A stretch of DNA of 64,000 nucleotides from Chitinophaga barathri (GCF_003807585.1 NZ_RMBX01000007.1:186001-250000); one strand, 5' to 3'. Shown: positions 9,274-18,683, counted from the first letter of the stretch. Made by a program: numbers and translations. The notes: generated by a model from the sequence alone, not told the origin.

Positions 9274-10296
9274 TTAGATTACCTTGACAGATAACCAGTT
9301 TAACACGCTTTCTATTCCATCTTTCTTGTCTACTGCAGGTTTCCAGGGAAGTAGCGCCAGCGCTTTGGTGATATCCGCCACAAAAACTTTCTGATCGCTT
9401 TCTCTCCAGTTTAGTTTTGTATAGCTCATTTGTATACCCAACATTTTCTCGAGTAAGGCAAAAAGTTCCAGCAGGGACAAGCTGTTTGAAATCCCTCCTC
9501 CGATGTTAAATGCCTGCCCGTAGGCAGCCTTAATATCTTTTGCCACAAAATAAAGGCTTACCACATCGGAGGCATACAGAACATCCCGTACCTGCTTCCC
9601 ACTACCTGAAATGGTAAAGGGTTCTGTTGACGTTCTTTTTTTTATTTCCAGCGCTTTCTGGCAGAACCAGCCCACCCATCCCTGGTCGAACGTGGCATGT
9701 TGATTACTACCGTACATAGAAGAATGACGGAATACGATCGTTTTGATCCCGAATATACGGCTGTAGTCCAGCAGATATTGATCCGCCGCACCTTTGGAGC
9801 AACCATAGGGAGAATGGAATTCCAGGGTTAGGGATTCAGGGAAACCATATGGGTATTCCTTACAGACATAGCGGGTATTAGTTTCCTCAAACGTCAGGTC
9901 TGAAAAATCACCATATACCTTATTGGTTGATGAATACAAAATAACCGAAGTGGGTGAATATTTCCGGACTGCTTCCAGCAAGTTGTGTGTGCCAATTGCA
10001 TTTACTTCAAAATCCAGCCGCGGATTCTGAATTGAAGTGGTCATGGCCACTTGCCCTGCAAGATGAAAGATATAATCCGGCTTATATGTATTTATTGCAA
10101 CTTCTACGTCGTTATAATTACGGATATCATACGGAAGGTGAATAAACTGTCCCTTTCCCCTCAGCCAATCAAGGTTTTGAGCACCTCCATGACGCCAAAG
10201 GTTATCGAGGATAATTAATTCTTCGCCGCGTTTTAATACTTCAGCCGCCAGGTTTGATCCAATAAATCCACATCCTCCTGTAATTAAATACTTCAT
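9274..10296 (-). CDS. rfbE: CDP-paratose 2-epimerase (RfbE-like)
   Basis: Extended short-chain dehydrogenase/reductase predicted to epimerise C2 of CDP-paratose to CDP-tyvelose. The Rossmann motif [11 protein letters not shown] is at residues 7-17, and the catalytic Tyr/Lys pair is in [13 protein letters not shown]. The sequences [24 protein letters not shown]-like [13 protein letters not shown] and DQGWVGWF are typical of the RfbE family rather than GalE or RmlB. The length of 340 residues is normal. The start codon overlaps the rfbH stop by 4 bases. The product choice is strongly supported by rfbF, rfbG, rfbS and rfbH immediately upstream. Confidence 0.88.
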   Translation of the reverse strand: MKYLITGGCGFIGSNLAAEVLKRGEELIILDNLWRHGGAQNLDWLRGKGQFIHLPYDIRNYNDVEVAINTYKPDYIFHLAGQVAMTTSIQNPRLDFEVNAIGTHNLLEAVRKYSPTSVILYSSTNKVYGDFSDLTFEETNTRYVCKEYPYGFPESLTLEFHSPYGCSKGAADQYLLDYSRIFGIKTIVFRHSSMYGSNQHATFDQGWVGWFCQKALEIKKRTSTEPFTISGSGKQVRDVLYASDVVSLYFVAKDIKAAYGQAFNIGGGISNSLSLLELFALLEKMLGIQMSYTKLNWRESDQKVFVADITKALALLPWKPAVDKKDGIESVLNWLSVKVI

Positions 10297-11600
10297 ATTG
10301 TATGAATATAATTTTTGATCGTTTCTAAAATATAATCATAATGATCTTCATTCAACCCAGGCCAAACACCCAGCCAGAAGGACCTCTCCATGATAATGTC
10401 TGTGTTCGTCAAATCCCCGACTATTCTTTTTTCTATATTTTTATAAGCTGGTTGCTTTACCAGGTTGCCGGCAAATAGCAGCCTTGTGCCTATTTTTTTT
10501 TCTTCCAGGTGCTGTACAAGGGCGTTCCTGTTTAGTTTGCTTCCTTCCCTCAGGGTGATCATAAAACCGAACCAGCTGGGATCGCTATGTTCTGTGGCTT
10601 CATGGAGAATAAAGTGTTCTTCAAACTGCTGAAGCATTTTGTAAAGAAATTTGTGATTTTCTTTTCTTTTCTTAACAAACTGATCCGCTTTTTTCAGCTG
10701 GCTCAACCCGATTGCTGCCTGCATATCGGTAACTTTTAAATTAAAACCGATATGTGAATAAGTATACTTGTGATCGTAGCCACAGGGTAATTCCCCCAGC
10801 TGCCAGTCGAAACGTTTGCCGCAGGTATTATCTTTACCCGGCTCGCACCAGCAGTCACGGCCCCAGTCCCTGAAACTTTCAACCGTTTTTTTCAGAGATG
10901 CATTATTGATGAGTACGGCACCGCCTTCACCCATGGTAATGTGATGCGCAGGGTAAAACGATACGGTTGCCAAATCGCCGAATGTCCCTGTTTTCTTACC
11001 ACGGTAAGTTGCCCCCAGAGAATCACAATCATCCTCAATTACCCATAGATTATGTTTATGGGCGACCCGCATTACTTCGTCGAGATTATATGGATTGCCC
11101 AGTGTATGGGCAATAAAGATCGCCTTGGTTTTTGGGGAAACTGCCTCTTCGATAAGTTCGGCCTTGATATTATAGGTTGGAATGTCCACGTCTACGAATA
11201 CCGGGATCGCGCCGAACTGGATAATGGGGTTCACCGTTGTGGGAAAACCTGCAGCTACTGTTATCACCTCGTCTCCGGGCTGAATGGCCCGGTCTCCCAG
11301 TTTTGGTGAAGTAAGCGTATAAAAAGCAACCAGGTTGGCTGATGAACCTGAGTTTACCAGGGCTGAGAAACGAGATCCGAACCATTGAGCAAACTTTCGT
11401 TCAAACTCAACACCGAACCGGCCGGTTGTGAGCCATCCATCCAAGGCGGCGTCCACGCCCCATAGCAGATCTTCACTATCTAATATTTTTCCGGTCACCG
11501 GGATGTAGTCTTTCCCCGGGATGATCGTGCGTGTTACATTTTTTTCTGCGATGCCTTTCAGCATTTCTGCCAGCTCTCCGTTAAAATTCTTAAAACTCAT
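10293..11600 (-). CDS. rfbH: CDP-4-keto-6-deoxy-D-glucose 3-dehydrase (E1, RfbH)
   Basis: PMP-dependent, iron-sulfur dehydrase that removes the C3 hydroxyl from CDP-4-keto-6-deoxyglucose, the committed step to 3,6-dideoxyhexoses. It has the DegT/DnrJ aminotransferase fold, but the usual PLP lysine is replaced by histidine in [14 protein letters not shown], the hallmark of E1. The [2Fe-2S] ligands are visible as [15 protein letters not shown], following the further upstream Cys. The start at 11600 ([14 protein letters not shown]) gives 435 residues, matching Salmonella RfbH (437); an open frame continuing 64 codons upstream is not conserved in character. E1 needs a reductase partner (E3/RfbI), and none is present in the window. 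Confidence 0.95.
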   Translation of the reverse strand: MSFKNFNGELAEMLKGIAEKNVTRTIIPGKDYIPVTGKILDSEDLLWGVDAALDGWLTTGRFGVEFERKFAQWFGSRFSALVNSGSSANLVAFYTLTSPKLGDRAIQPGDEVITVAAGFPTTVNPIIQFGAIPVFVDVDIPTYNIKAELIEEAVSPKTKAIFIAHTLGNPYNLDEVMRVAHKHNLWVIEDDCDSLGATYRGKKTGTFGDLATVSFYPAHHITMGEGGAVLINNASLKKTVESFRDWGRDCWCEPGKDNTCGKRFDWQLGELPCGYDHKYTYSHIGFNLKVTDMQAAIGLSQLKKADQFVKKRKENHKFLYKMLQQFEEHFILHEATEHSDPSWFGFMITLREGSKLNRNALVQHLEEKKIGTRLLFAGNLVKQPAYKNIEKRIVGDLTNTDIIMERSFWLGVWPGLNEDHYDYILETIKNYIHTI

Positions 11601-11601
11601 A

Positions 11602-12498
11602 TTAGTGCTGATAATAGTAATCAATTGTTTTTTTGAATGCCTCCGGCATGGGCGTCTGCATAAAACCAAGTTCTTCACACTTTTGGGATGCGTTGAAAAA
11701 TACTTTGCCTTCGTTCGTTCGCTGCCGGATCTTTCCCCATTGCCAAAGGCCGGGGTTAAAATCAGGTACTGTCTGCGACATCTGTTCTGCAAGTTCTTTT
11801 ATTGGCATCGGCCTGCCGGAGCCCACGTTGATCACTTCGCCGGCTACTTTATCCAGCCCATATTCTATAAGCCGGGCTATAAAGTGCGCGAGGTCCTGTA
11901 CAAAAAAATAGTCCCGTTGCTGAGCGCCTGAGGAAAGTTCGATCTCTTTCCTGTTTTTTTGCGCTAGTAGCAGGGCCGGTATGATTTTACTCGGATCTTC
12001 TCCCGGACCGAACATGGCAAATGGCCTCAGCACCAGGAAGTTTTTTCTTTCAGAGGATTCAAGATAGCGGGAGAAGAGTAATTTGCTGATGCCATAGTCC
12101 GTAAGCGGCATTGCAGCACTGTCTTCACGAAGTTCCCCTAGTCCGAGATCGTACTCAAAGGCGGTCCCTATCTGTATCCAGAAATAACCTGAATGCTGCT
12201 CGTCCAGGTATTTTTTAAGCAGGTAAGGCTGGTAGTAATTTACCAGTTTCATTTTTTCCGGGTCTGCCTGGTGTTTGACAACGCCGTATCCGGAGGCATT
12301 AATAATTACATCCGGCCTGATCCGGAAAATGTTCTCCCATGAGGTGACGTCGTCCAGGTCCATATGAATAGTGCTCTTCGCGGTCTGGCCGGGTTTGCGG
12401 CTGCAGCCAAAAACAGGATAGAGGTTATGCAGGATATTATAGATATTGCCTCCTACAAAACCAGTGCTCCCCAGGATTAAAATTTTAGGCATTTTCAT
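11602..12498 (-). CDS. rfbS: CDP-paratose synthase-like 4-ketoreductase (RfbS/RfbJ family)
   Basis: NAD(P)-dependent short-chain reductase predicted to reduce the C4 ketone of CDP-3,6-dideoxy-4-keto-glucose. The N-terminal motif [13 protein letters not shown] binds the nucleotide, the catalytic pair is in [13 protein letters not shown], and the substrate-loop [14 protein letters not shown] follows. CDP-abequose synthase (RfbJ) and CDP-paratose synthase (RfbS) are related. Paratose is preferred because the downstream rfbE would use CDP-paratose. ATG at 12498 (MKMPKIL) is chosen; ATG at 12492 (MPKIL) is an alternative, and the TTG further upstream is less likely. It overlaps the rfbG end by a few bases. 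Confidence 0.85.
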   Translation of the reverse strand: MKMPKILILGSTGFVGGNIYNILHNLYPVFGCSRKPGQTAKSTIHMDLDDVTSWENIFRIRPDVIINASGYGVVKHQADPEKMKLVNYYQPYLLKKYLDEQHSGYFWIQIGTAFEYDLGLGELREDSAAMPLTDYGISKLLFSRYLESSERKNFLVLRPFAMFGPGEDPSKIIPALLLAQKNRKEIELSSGAQQRDYFFVQDLAHFIARLIEYGLDKVAGEVINVGSGRPMPIKELAEQMSQTVPDFNPGLWQWGKIRQRTNEGKVFFNASQKCEELGFMQTPMPEAFKKTIDYYYQH

Positions 12499-13552
12499 AG
12501 TCAAGAATATCTTTTTTCACTAATTCAAATGCCCGCGTTGTTTGTGCATTTTTGTACCAGGAAATAGTTTTATTGATTGCTTCATTTGCATTTAACCTGG
12601 GCCGCCAGTCGAGTTCACTTAAGGCTTTACTGATGTCAAGCTTTAACAGTCCCGCTTCATGTGGCTGGCTTCCGTGACTTCTGATCTCATATTTGCCTTT
12701 CTGCCAGATTTCGATGGCCTTTTTTACAAGATCCTCCACTTCGAGATTGTCTTCAATGTAAGGGCCGAAGTTATAGGCGGTTGAAAATCTTATCGGATCT
12801 TTCTCCATGTAATATCCAAGCAACAGGTAACCACATAGAGGCTCCATGACGTGTTGCCATGGTCTTATTGCTTTTGGATTTCTGATAATAACTGGCTCGT
12901 TTTGCCTCAACGCACGTACAGTATCCGGGATGATCCTGTCTTTTGCCCAGTCTCCACCACCGATGACATTACCGGCGCGTGCTACTGCAATGGCTTTTTT
13001 ATGATTTTCATAATGAGCGCTGTTAAAAAAAGAGTTCCTATAAGATTCAATAATAAGCTCCATACAGGCTTTACTGGCACTGTAAGGATCATATCCTCCC
13101 AGCCTGTCGTTTTCCCTGTATGGATATAACCATTCATGATTATGATAGACTTTGTCGGTGGTAATCAGGATTAGGTTGCAGCGTCTGGCCAGTTTTTTTG
13201 TTGCTTCCAGGATATGTGCGGTACCGATACCATTAATACTGAAAGTTTCCACAGGTTTTTCATAAGAAAGTCTCACAAGGGGCTGGGCCGCCAGGTGAAA
13301 AATAAAATCCGGCTCAAACTCCAGTATTTCTTTCTCAATGCTGGGATAGTCCATGATATCTCCAAAAATTGATTCGCACAGGTTGGTTCCCCCGATCTCA
13401 TTAAAGAGGTCATTTTCGTTTTCCGGCGGCAGGGCATAACCTTTTACTTTGGCGCCTAATAAAAATAGCCAGCTTAAAAGCCAGCTTCCTTTAAAACCAG
13501 TATGACCAGTTATCAGGACCTTTTTTCCTTTATATGTATTTGAAAAGATCAT
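12485..13552 (-). CDS. rfbG: CDP-glucose 4,6-dehydratase
   Basis: Converts CDP-D-glucose to CDP-4-keto-6-deoxy-D-glucose. Extended SDR fold with GHTGFKGSWLLSWL (nucleotide-binding; the KGSWL signature is specific to this family), ITTDKVYHNHEW and the active-site YDPYSASKACMELI. RPWQHVMEPLCGYLLLG is another RfbG hallmark. ATG at 13552 (MIFSNTYKGKKVL) gives 355 residues, the usual size (about 359). The frame is open a further 75 codons upstream, but that part overlaps rfbF in another frame and is not expected to be translated. Ten bases separate it from rfbF. Confidence 0.95.
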   Translation of the reverse strand: MIFSNTYKGKKVLITGHTGFKGSWLLSWLFLLGAKVKGYALPPENENDLFNEIGGTNLCESIFGDIMDYPSIEKEILEFEPDFIFHLAAQPLVRLSYEKPVETFSINGIGTAHILEATKKLARRCNLILITTDKVYHNHEWLYPYRENDRLGGYDPYSASKACMELIIESYRNSFFNSAHYENHKKAIAVARAGNVIGGGDWAKDRIIPDTVRALRQNEPVIIRNPKAIRPWQHVMEPLCGYLLLGYYMEKDPIRFSTAYNFGPYIEDNLEVEDLVKKAIEIWQKGKYEIRSHGSQPHEAGLLKLDISKALSELDWRPRLNANEAINKTISWYKNAQTTRAFELVKKDILDYENA

Positions 13553-13562
13553 AGTTGTAGTA

Positions 13563-14333
13563 TTACCAGGTTTTCCATTTGGCTTCACCGGCTGTCCAAT
13601 CATGCTCAAGCTCCTGTTTATCCCTGAGAGTATCCATCGGTTTCCAGAACCCGTTATGCCTGTAGGCTGCCATCTGTTTATGTATGGCGAGTTTTTCCAT
13701 CGGTTCTCTTTCCCATATCGTATGATCTCCCTGGATATAGTCAAATACCGCAGGTTCACAAACAAAAAAACCACCATTGATCCAGGCTCCGTCTCCTTTT
13801 GGTTTTTCCGTGAATGAATTGACCATCAGGTTGTCATCAATATTGAGTGCACCAAAACGTCCTGAAGGCTGTACGGACGTTACAGTGCAATATTTATTGT
13901 GAGTTTTATGAAATTCAACCAGTTCTTTAATGTTCACGTTCCCCACTCCATCCCCGTATGTTAACAAGAAAGTGCTATTGTTCACATGCGGGGCGATCCT
14001 TTTTATTCTGCCGCCTGTCATGGAATCCACACCGGTGTCTACCAGTGTAATGGTCCATGGTTCAGCCTGGGTATCGTGAACTTTTAATGAATTATTTTTT
14101 AAGTCAATTGTTACGTCAGATTTATGCAAGAAGTAATTCGTAAAATATTCTTTAATGATATATCCCTTATACCCAAGACAGATAACAAAATCGTTAAAAC
14201 CATGAGAGGAATATATCTTCATAATATGCCATAAGATGGGCATCCCGCCAATTTCAACCATAGGCTTTGGTCTTAATGATGTTTCTTCCGATAAACGTGT
14301 TCCTAAACCGCCGGCAAGAATCACTACTTTCAT
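13563..14333 (-). CDS. rfbF: Glucose-1-phosphate cytidylyltransferase
   Basis: Makes CDP-D-glucose from CTP and glucose 1-phosphate, the entry step of the 3,6-dideoxyhexose pathway. The nucleotidyltransferase signature GGLGTRLSEETSLRPKPMV starts at residue 8, and GYKGYIIKEYF, YGDGVGNVN (metal-binding DG), FTEKPKGDGAWINGGFF and FWKPMDTLRDK are all typical of RfbF. The length of 256 residues matches Salmonella RfbF (257). It is the first gene of the minus-strand operon rfbF-rfbG-rfbS-rfbH-rfbE-GT-wzx-GT, with the decayed exporter fragment and leader copy C directly upstream. Confidence 0.96.
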   Translation of the reverse strand: MKVVILAGGLGTRLSEETSLRPKPMVEIGGMPILWHIMKIYSSHGFNDFVICLGYKGYIIKEYFTNYFLHKSDVTIDLKNNSLKVHDTQAEPWTITLVDTGVDSMTGGRIKRIAPHVNNSTFLLTYGDGVGNVNIKELVEFHKTHNKYCTVTSVQPSGRFGALNIDDNLMVNSFTEKPKGDGAWINGGFFVCEPAVFDYIQGDHTIWEREPMEKLAIHKQMAAYRHNGFWKPMDTLRDKQELEHDWTAGEAKWKTW

Positions 14334-14423
14334 ATATAATTTATTTATGCATTATTATCTTGTCCATCTTCGCCGATCATCGCAGCTTCATGTCCAATGT
14401 TTCTGTTCAGGAACGATTTTGCA

Positions 14424-14738
14424 TCAATCCTGCAAAACGTGGCCAGCAGCCGGGCTGATTGATAGCAGGACGTACGATGGCGAGCAGTTCTTTTTCGAGA
14501 TTGGGGCGTGCGGGATAAGGTCTTTTAGCTTCCGGACTTCTGAAGGTTGAACCTCCTCCTGTTGTGCATAAGCATCCAAATGATCAAGTACGATCTTATA
14601 CTTTTCCATAATCAGTTGCCAGATATGTTCATAACACAGGTTTTCCACTTTCATCTGACCTCGGATTTGGTAATAATAAGAACCAAGGCATTGATGCACA
14701 GGTCGATCAATAGGATTCAATAATAGCTTCTTCATGCG
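14424..14738 (-). pseudogene. Decayed 5' fragment of a Wza-type exporter gene
   Basis: On the minus strand this reads MKKLLL, then DQMKVENLCYE-like sequence, HIWQLIMEKYKIVLDHLDAY, AQQEEVQPSEVRKLKDLI and SKKNCSP. These align in order with MKKLLL, QQMKVEDLSDEQVRQLVAEM, KKNKIGLDQLDTYAQQKGIP, SSEVGKLKDRI and EKELSFP at residues 1-92 of the intact exporter at 77-2536. Beyond that the frame degenerates and stops, and the remaining about 700 codons are absent. DNA similarity continues upstream into leader copy C. It is a remnant of gene duplication or cassette replacement, not a functional gene. An open frame begins upstream at 14807 but its extra N-terminus corresponds to the leader. Confidence 0.85.
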
Positions 14739-14819
14739 TTTCCGATAGTTCCTTCCCGATATTCCAGCCGTTTCTACAAACTCCCTGCCAATAAATGATT
14801 TACACAAAAGGATCAGTAA

Positions 14820-14864
14820 AAGTTCGTTAAAAATAACATATAAATATTAATAGGTTGAAAATCA
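14820..14864 (-). repeat. 45-nt capsule leader repeat, copy C
   Basis: Third copy of the leader core, 82 bases upstream of the ATG of the decayed exporter fragment, the same arrangement as copy A and the intact gene. The sequence between core and ATG also aligns with copy A (for example ctacaaactccctgccaat against ctgcaaactctctgccaat). It may still supply the promoter for rfbF. Confidence 0.75.
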
Positions 14865-15097
14865 ACTCAAAAATATGAAACACTTTTTCAAATTCTCAAA
14901 CTATCACATATATCTATATACAACATGTTATGTGATACTTGCTAGATGCTGAGTATGAATCGATTACCTTATCTACACTCAAAAAAATACATACTTGTAT
15001 GAGAAGAACCATACGCTCCCTACAAGCAGCGATTTTTCCCACTGCCGGAAAATCAGCCGAACTTGTTTAAATTTATAGCCTAACTATCCGGCGCGAA

Positions 15098-15625
15098 ATG
15101 ATACTACCACCCGTTATACTCGTCAATGAACAGGATGAACCTGTAGGCACCATGGAAAAACTGGAAGCCCACCAGAAAGGGCTGCTTCATCGCGCCTTCT
15201 CAGTGTTTGTCGTGAATTCCGCCGGTGAAATGCTGCTACAGCAGCGCGCGTTGGACAAATACCATTCCGGCGGCCTCTGGACGAACACCTGCTGCAGCCA
15301 TCCGCTGCCCGGGGAAGAAACCCTCGCCGCCTCGCACCGCCGCCTGGTGGAAGAAATGGGGTTCGATTGCCCGCTGGAAGAAATATTCAGTTTTACATAC
15401 CGCGCCCGGTTCGACAACGGGCTGACCGAATATGAATTTGATCATGTGCTTGTGGGAACGTACAATGGCGCTGTAACACCGGACCAGGCTGAAGTACAGG
15501 CGCACCGTTTCCTGCCGCTGGACAGTATCAGGGCCCTGCTGAAAGAAGAGCCGGGAACCTTCACCCATTGGTTTCACCTGGCATTTCCCAAAATCGCGGA
15601 TTACCTGGAGCAGGCCCGTAAATGA
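15098..15625 (+). CDS. idi: Isopentenyl-diphosphate delta-isomerase, type I
   Basis: Interconverts isopentenyl and dimethylallyl diphosphate for isoprenoid synthesis in the cytoplasm. It is a Nudix-fold protein of 175 residues. The catalytic cysteine lies in TNTCCSHPLPGE (about residue 67), the metal-binding Nudix-like helix is HRRLVEEMGFDC, and the catalytic glutamate is in LTEYEFDHVLVG. Early residues VLVNEQDEPVGTMEKLEAH and LHRAFSVFVVN are typical of Idi. It is followed 48 bases later by lycopene cyclase, so the pair probably serves carotenoid synthesis; other carotenoid genes are not in the window. Confidence 0.96.
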   Translation: MILPPVILVNEQDEPVGTMEKLEAHQKGLLHRAFSVFVVNSAGEMLLQQRALDKYHSGGLWTNTCCSHPLPGEETLAASHRRLVEEMGFDCPLEEIFSFTYRARFDNGLTEYEFDHVLVGTYNGAVTPDQAEVQAHRFLPLDSIRALLKEEPGTFTHWFHLAFPKIADYLEQARK

Positions 15626-15673
15626 AGAACAGACCGGCAAAAGGAAAAATGATGTTAAACTTGCCCTTTATCC

Positions 15674-16837
15674 TTGAAGCATTACCACTATATCATCGCA
15701 GGGGCGGGCTGTGCAGGCCTCAGCCTGGCCGTGTACCTGGCGGATTGCGCCCGCCTGCACGGTAAAAGGATACTGGTGATAGATAAAGACGCCAAAGACG
15801 AAAACGACCGCACCTGGTGTTTCTGGGAAACCGCGCCCGGCCTGTTTGAAAAGATCGTTCACCGCCGTTGGGAAAAAGTATGGTTCCACAGCGTAAACGG
15901 CGCCTCCTCCCTGTTGGACATCCGGCCGTATACTTACAAAATGATCCGGTCAGTGGACTTTTACAACCACGCCAGGAGCATCATCCGCCGCCGCTCCAAC
16001 TTTACCATCAAACAATTGAATATCGAAAAGATGTGGTCCGAAAAAGACCATGCGTTTATCCGCGCCGGCGGCGAAACCATCGCGGCGGATTATATTTTCA
16101 GCAGTATCCCCACTTCCCCGCTCGAAAAACAAAAAGGAAAACATTACCTGGTACAACATTTCCGCAGCTGGACCATACAGGCGGACGAAGATGCCTTTGA
16201 CGCCAATGCCGCCACGCTGATGGATTTCAGGGCTATACAGCACCAGGGTGTGGCGTTTGTTTATACACTGCCCGTTTCCGCCACGGAAGCCATGGTGGAA
16301 TACACGCTTTTTTCCGAAGGACCATTGCCGCAGGCCGAATATGAAAAAGCATTGCGGGAACATATGGCGAAACATTTCCCTCACATGACATTCAGGGTTG
16401 CGGAAGAAACAGGCGGCGTTATCCCGATGACCAATCACCGGTTTGCCCCGCATGAAGGACGGATCGTTTTTATCGGTACTGTGGGCGGGCAAACGAAACC
16501 TTCCACCGGCTACACCTTCCGGTTCATCCAGCAGCACTCCCGGCGGCTCACGGATCAGCTGGCCGGAAGCGGCCATCCATACCTGAGCAGGCGCAGCGGC
16601 TGGAAAAGGTTTCATTTTTATGACAGTGTGCTGCTACGGATGCTCAGCGAAAAAAGCCCGGAAGGAGCGGTCGTCTTTTCAAGGATGTTCACACGAAACC
16701 CCGCGCCCCGTGTGTTCAGGTTCTTTGATAATGTGAGCAGTCTGCGGGAAGAGCTATTGCTGACAATGAGCCTTAAAAAACTGCGGTTTATCCGCGCCGC
16801 CTGGAAAGAGTTGTGGCTGAGGATTACAGGGCATTGA
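15674..16837 (+). CDS. crtY: Lycopene cyclase (CrtY family)
   Basis: FAD/NAD(P)-dependent cyclase that forms beta-ionone rings on lycopene. The dinucleotide motif YIIAGAGCAGLSLAVYLA is at the N-terminus, followed by DENDRTWCFWE, the conserved CrtY signature, and later GVIPMTNHRF and FIGTVGGQTKPSTGYTFRFI, the C-terminal FAD-contact region. The length of 387 residues is normal. The only available start is TTG at 15674: an in-frame TAA lies six codons upstream and no ATG precedes the Rossmann motif. This may mean low translation. It is co-directional with idi. Confidence 0.93.
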   Translation: MKHYHYIIAGAGCAGLSLAVYLADCARLHGKRILVIDKDAKDENDRTWCFWETAPGLFEKIVHRRWEKVWFHSVNGASSLLDIRPYTYKMIRSVDFYNHARSIIRRRSNFTIKQLNIEKMWSEKDHAFIRAGGETIAADYIFSSIPTSPLEKQKGKHYLVQHFRSWTIQADEDAFDANAATLMDFRAIQHQGVAFVYTLPVSATEAMVEYTLFSEGPLPQAEYEKALREHMAKHFPHMTFRVAEETGGVIPMTNHRFAPHEGRIVFIGTVGGQTKPSTGYTFRFIQQHSRRLTDQLAGSGHPYLSRRSGWKRFHFYDSVLLRMLSEKSPEGAVVFSRMFTRNPAPRVFRFFDNVSSLREELLLTMSLKKLRFIRAAWKELWLRITGH

Positions 16838-16858
16838 CCGTGCTATTACTGAAGATTA

Positions 16859-17572
16859 TTAAGGAACACTTACTTCCCCCTGCCTGAACTTCGTACAGGC
16901 ATTAATGATAAACAGGATAAAATCATAGTCGGAGGCTTCCACCGCAAATTTGTAATCGGGGCGGTGGTGATTCATGAATTGTACCAGGCTGTCTCCGGTA
17001 AGGCCGGTACGGCTGGTGACGAGCTCCGTGGAAAATCTTTCGTCGATATACCGGTCCTGTTCATATTTGATCAGCCTGCCTTTAAAAGTATCGGACCGCC
17101 TGTTATTGGCAAAAGACAATGCTTTATACAGCTTATGGATGTTCAATGCAATGCCTGCCGGTGTAATCATTACGATCTCCTTCACCTTCGGTCTGCGGAA
17201 ATTAAACGCCGCTTTAAACTCCTCCCTCGTTTCCAGGGAATCCCTCCGGCGCGTCTTTTTAACGATTTCCACGCCCGGCAGCGAAGTTACCAGCGTTCTG
17301 AGGCGCAGGTCCGCCGGCACAAGGTCCGCCCTGATGCCCATCGATAAATAACCCATGGCGCTGAAAAACAAAGTATCGTCCGCATTCGCGGGAATGGTGT
17401 AAGCTCCGTTTGCATCTGAAACCGTCATGCTGTTCGTACGGATGTTCCGCACGGATACGCCGGGCAAAGGCAATGAATCCCTCCCGGACACCGTTCCGCT
17501 TACAGCGGATTGAGCAGCGGCCGGAATTGCAACGCAACAGAAGAGGCTTATAAGGATAATTATCTTGTGCAT
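16859..17572 (-). CDS. Secreted protein with carboxypeptidase-regulatory-like domain
   Basis: Exported protein of 237 residues from the ATG at 17572 (MHKIIILISLFCCVAIPAAAQ, signal peptide). Residues about 22-95 form a CarboxypepD_reg-like beta-sandwich (VSGTVSGRDSLPLPGVSVRN, ANGAYTIPANADDTLFFSAMGY), as found at the N-terminus of SusC-type receptors but here without a plug or barrel. The C-terminal 140 residues contain KVKEIVMITPAGIALNIHKL and DRYIDERFSTELVT, sequences I recognise only as a recurring Bacteroidetes tail of unknown function. It converges on crtY and has no partner gene. Confidence 0.75.
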   Translation of the reverse strand: MHKIIILISLFCCVAIPAAAQSAVSGTVSGRDSLPLPGVSVRNIRTNSMTVSDANGAYTIPANADDTLFFSAMGYLSMGIRADLVPADLRLRTLVTSLPGVEIVKKTRRRDSLETREEFKAAFNFRRPKVKEIVMITPAGIALNIHKLYKALSFANNRRSDTFKGRLIKYEQDRYIDERFSTELVTSRTGLTGDSLVQFMNHHRPDYKFAVEASDYDFILFIINACTKFRQGEVSVP

Positions 17573-17628
17573 GGAACCGGTAACCAAGATATTATTTCCG
17601 GTTCTAAAGAAAAGTTAAAAAAGGAGTG

Positions 17629-18144
17629 CTAAAACTTGTCTTTATCTGCTTTCATGGCGCGGATCATTTCGCCGTAGTTCATACTTTTAAGCATGGCGTT
17701 GAGCGTGGCGGCAATACGTTTGGCGCGGGTTTCCTCGGTCTTTGCACTCTCTATCCAATTGGAAAAATACCGCTGGTGGCCGGGCGCCAGTGATTTGTAA
17801 AAGCTCATGGCGCCAGGTTCGTCTTCGAGGCATGCCAGGAAGTCTTCATTCATTTTCCAGCCGGCGTCATCCACGTCCAGCTGTACTTTTACGGAAGCGC
17901 CCTGTCTTTTACCAATGCCTTTCCGCATCACGGCGTTTACCGCTATAATAAAATTCCCTTCACCCATTGGCACCAGTGCCACCTGTTTGATGGCATACTC
18001 ATCCAGTTTGCCTTTCACCCGGTACGATTTTTTGACGCCGGGGTTCAGCTTTTCCGCCAGCTCCCGGGAGAGCTCGATGTAGGTCCAGCCGGTCTTATCG
18101 CCCATGTCGCCAAATTTTTTGAGGATGGCGGTGAATCTGATCAT
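17629..18144 (-). CDS. YdeI/OmpD-associated family protein (DUF1905 + OmdA domain)
   Basis: Cytoplasmic protein of 171 residues from the ATG at 18144 (MIRFTAILKKFGDMGDKTGW). The N-terminal half is a DUF1905-type beta-barrel (YRVKGKLDEYAIKQVALVPM, GNFIIAVNAVMRKGIGK). The C-terminal half matches the bacteriocin-protection YdeI/OmpD-associated domain (YKSLAPGHQRYFSNWIESAK, TRAKRIAATLNAML). The family's biochemical role is unknown; a link to peptide resistance is reported for the Salmonella member. It is close to the lipoprotein gene upstream (26-base gap), so they may share a transcript. Confidence 0.88.
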   Translation of the reverse strand: MIRFTAILKKFGDMGDKTGWTYIELSRELAEKLNPGVKKSYRVKGKLDEYAIKQVALVPMGEGNFIIAVNAVMRKGIGKRQGASVKVQLDVDDAGWKMNEDFLACLEDEPGAMSFYKSLAPGHQRYFSNWIESAKTEETRAKRIAATLNAMLKSMNYGEMIRAMKADKDKF

Positions 18145-18170
18145 AGGCTGCAATTTAAAAATAATTTAAA

Positions 18171-18683
18171 TCAACGGCGGTAGTTGGTAGTGGTATCCGG
18201 CACATACTGGTAGCTGACGCGCTTTGGCAGGCTTTTATCAAAGCGGCGGTATTCGTAAAAATTGGTATCGCTTTTTACATAAATGAGTTGCCCGGACAGG
18301 TCTATCCCGTACTTCGAACTGCCCAGCTTCTGGGAATAAATAGGCTGGTGCCAGAAGTCGATCACCATGGAATCGAGATAGAGATAAGAAATGTACAATT
18401 CCTTGAAACCATTTTCCCGCATGCTTTGCATGGCTGTCCGGGTGTAGTCGCTGTAGTATTCAAACGCCCGCATGTCCTGCGGGAAAAAGCCCCGTTCCTT
18501 GCGGTAACGCTTCATGGCATTGCTGAATGCAATGGTGGGAAGTATTTTCCTGCGGGCTTTCTTTTTGTTGACGGTAGGGATTGAAAACTCGTACGGTTTT
18601 TTTTCTCCGGTGACGATATCCTGTTGCGGGAAACAGCCGGCAAGCATGGCAAGGGTAAGGAATAAAATTGTTGGCCTGGTCAT
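18171..18683 (-). CDS. Hypothetical lipoprotein
   Basis: Protein of 170 residues with a lipoprotein signal: TILFLTLAMLAGCF, with Cys17 as the lipidation site. The mature part is polar and basic-rich (KKKARRKILPTI) and contains EYYSDYTRTAMQSMRENGFK and LYISYLYLDSMVIDFWHQP. I do not recognise a family. It starts a short minus-strand unit with the YdeI-like gene. Confidence 0.75.
   Translation of the reverse strand: MTRPTILFLTLAMLAGCFPQQDIVTGEKKPYEFSIPTVNKKKARRKILPTIAFSNAMKRYRKERGFFPQDMRAFEYYSDYTRTAMQSMRENGFKELYISYLYLDSMVIDFWHQPIYSQKLGSSKYGIDLSGQLIYVKSDTNFYEYRRFDKSLPKRVSYQYVPDTTTNYRR

Noticed and set aside
10293..11792. Longer RfbH start at 11792
   Set aside because: The 64 extra residues are basic and irregular, overlap rfbS in another frame, and RfbH proteins are about 437 residues, which fits the ATG at 11600.
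12485..13777. Longer RfbG start at 13777
   Set aside because: The extra 75 codons lie within rfbF in another frame; the ATG at 13552 gives the family length.
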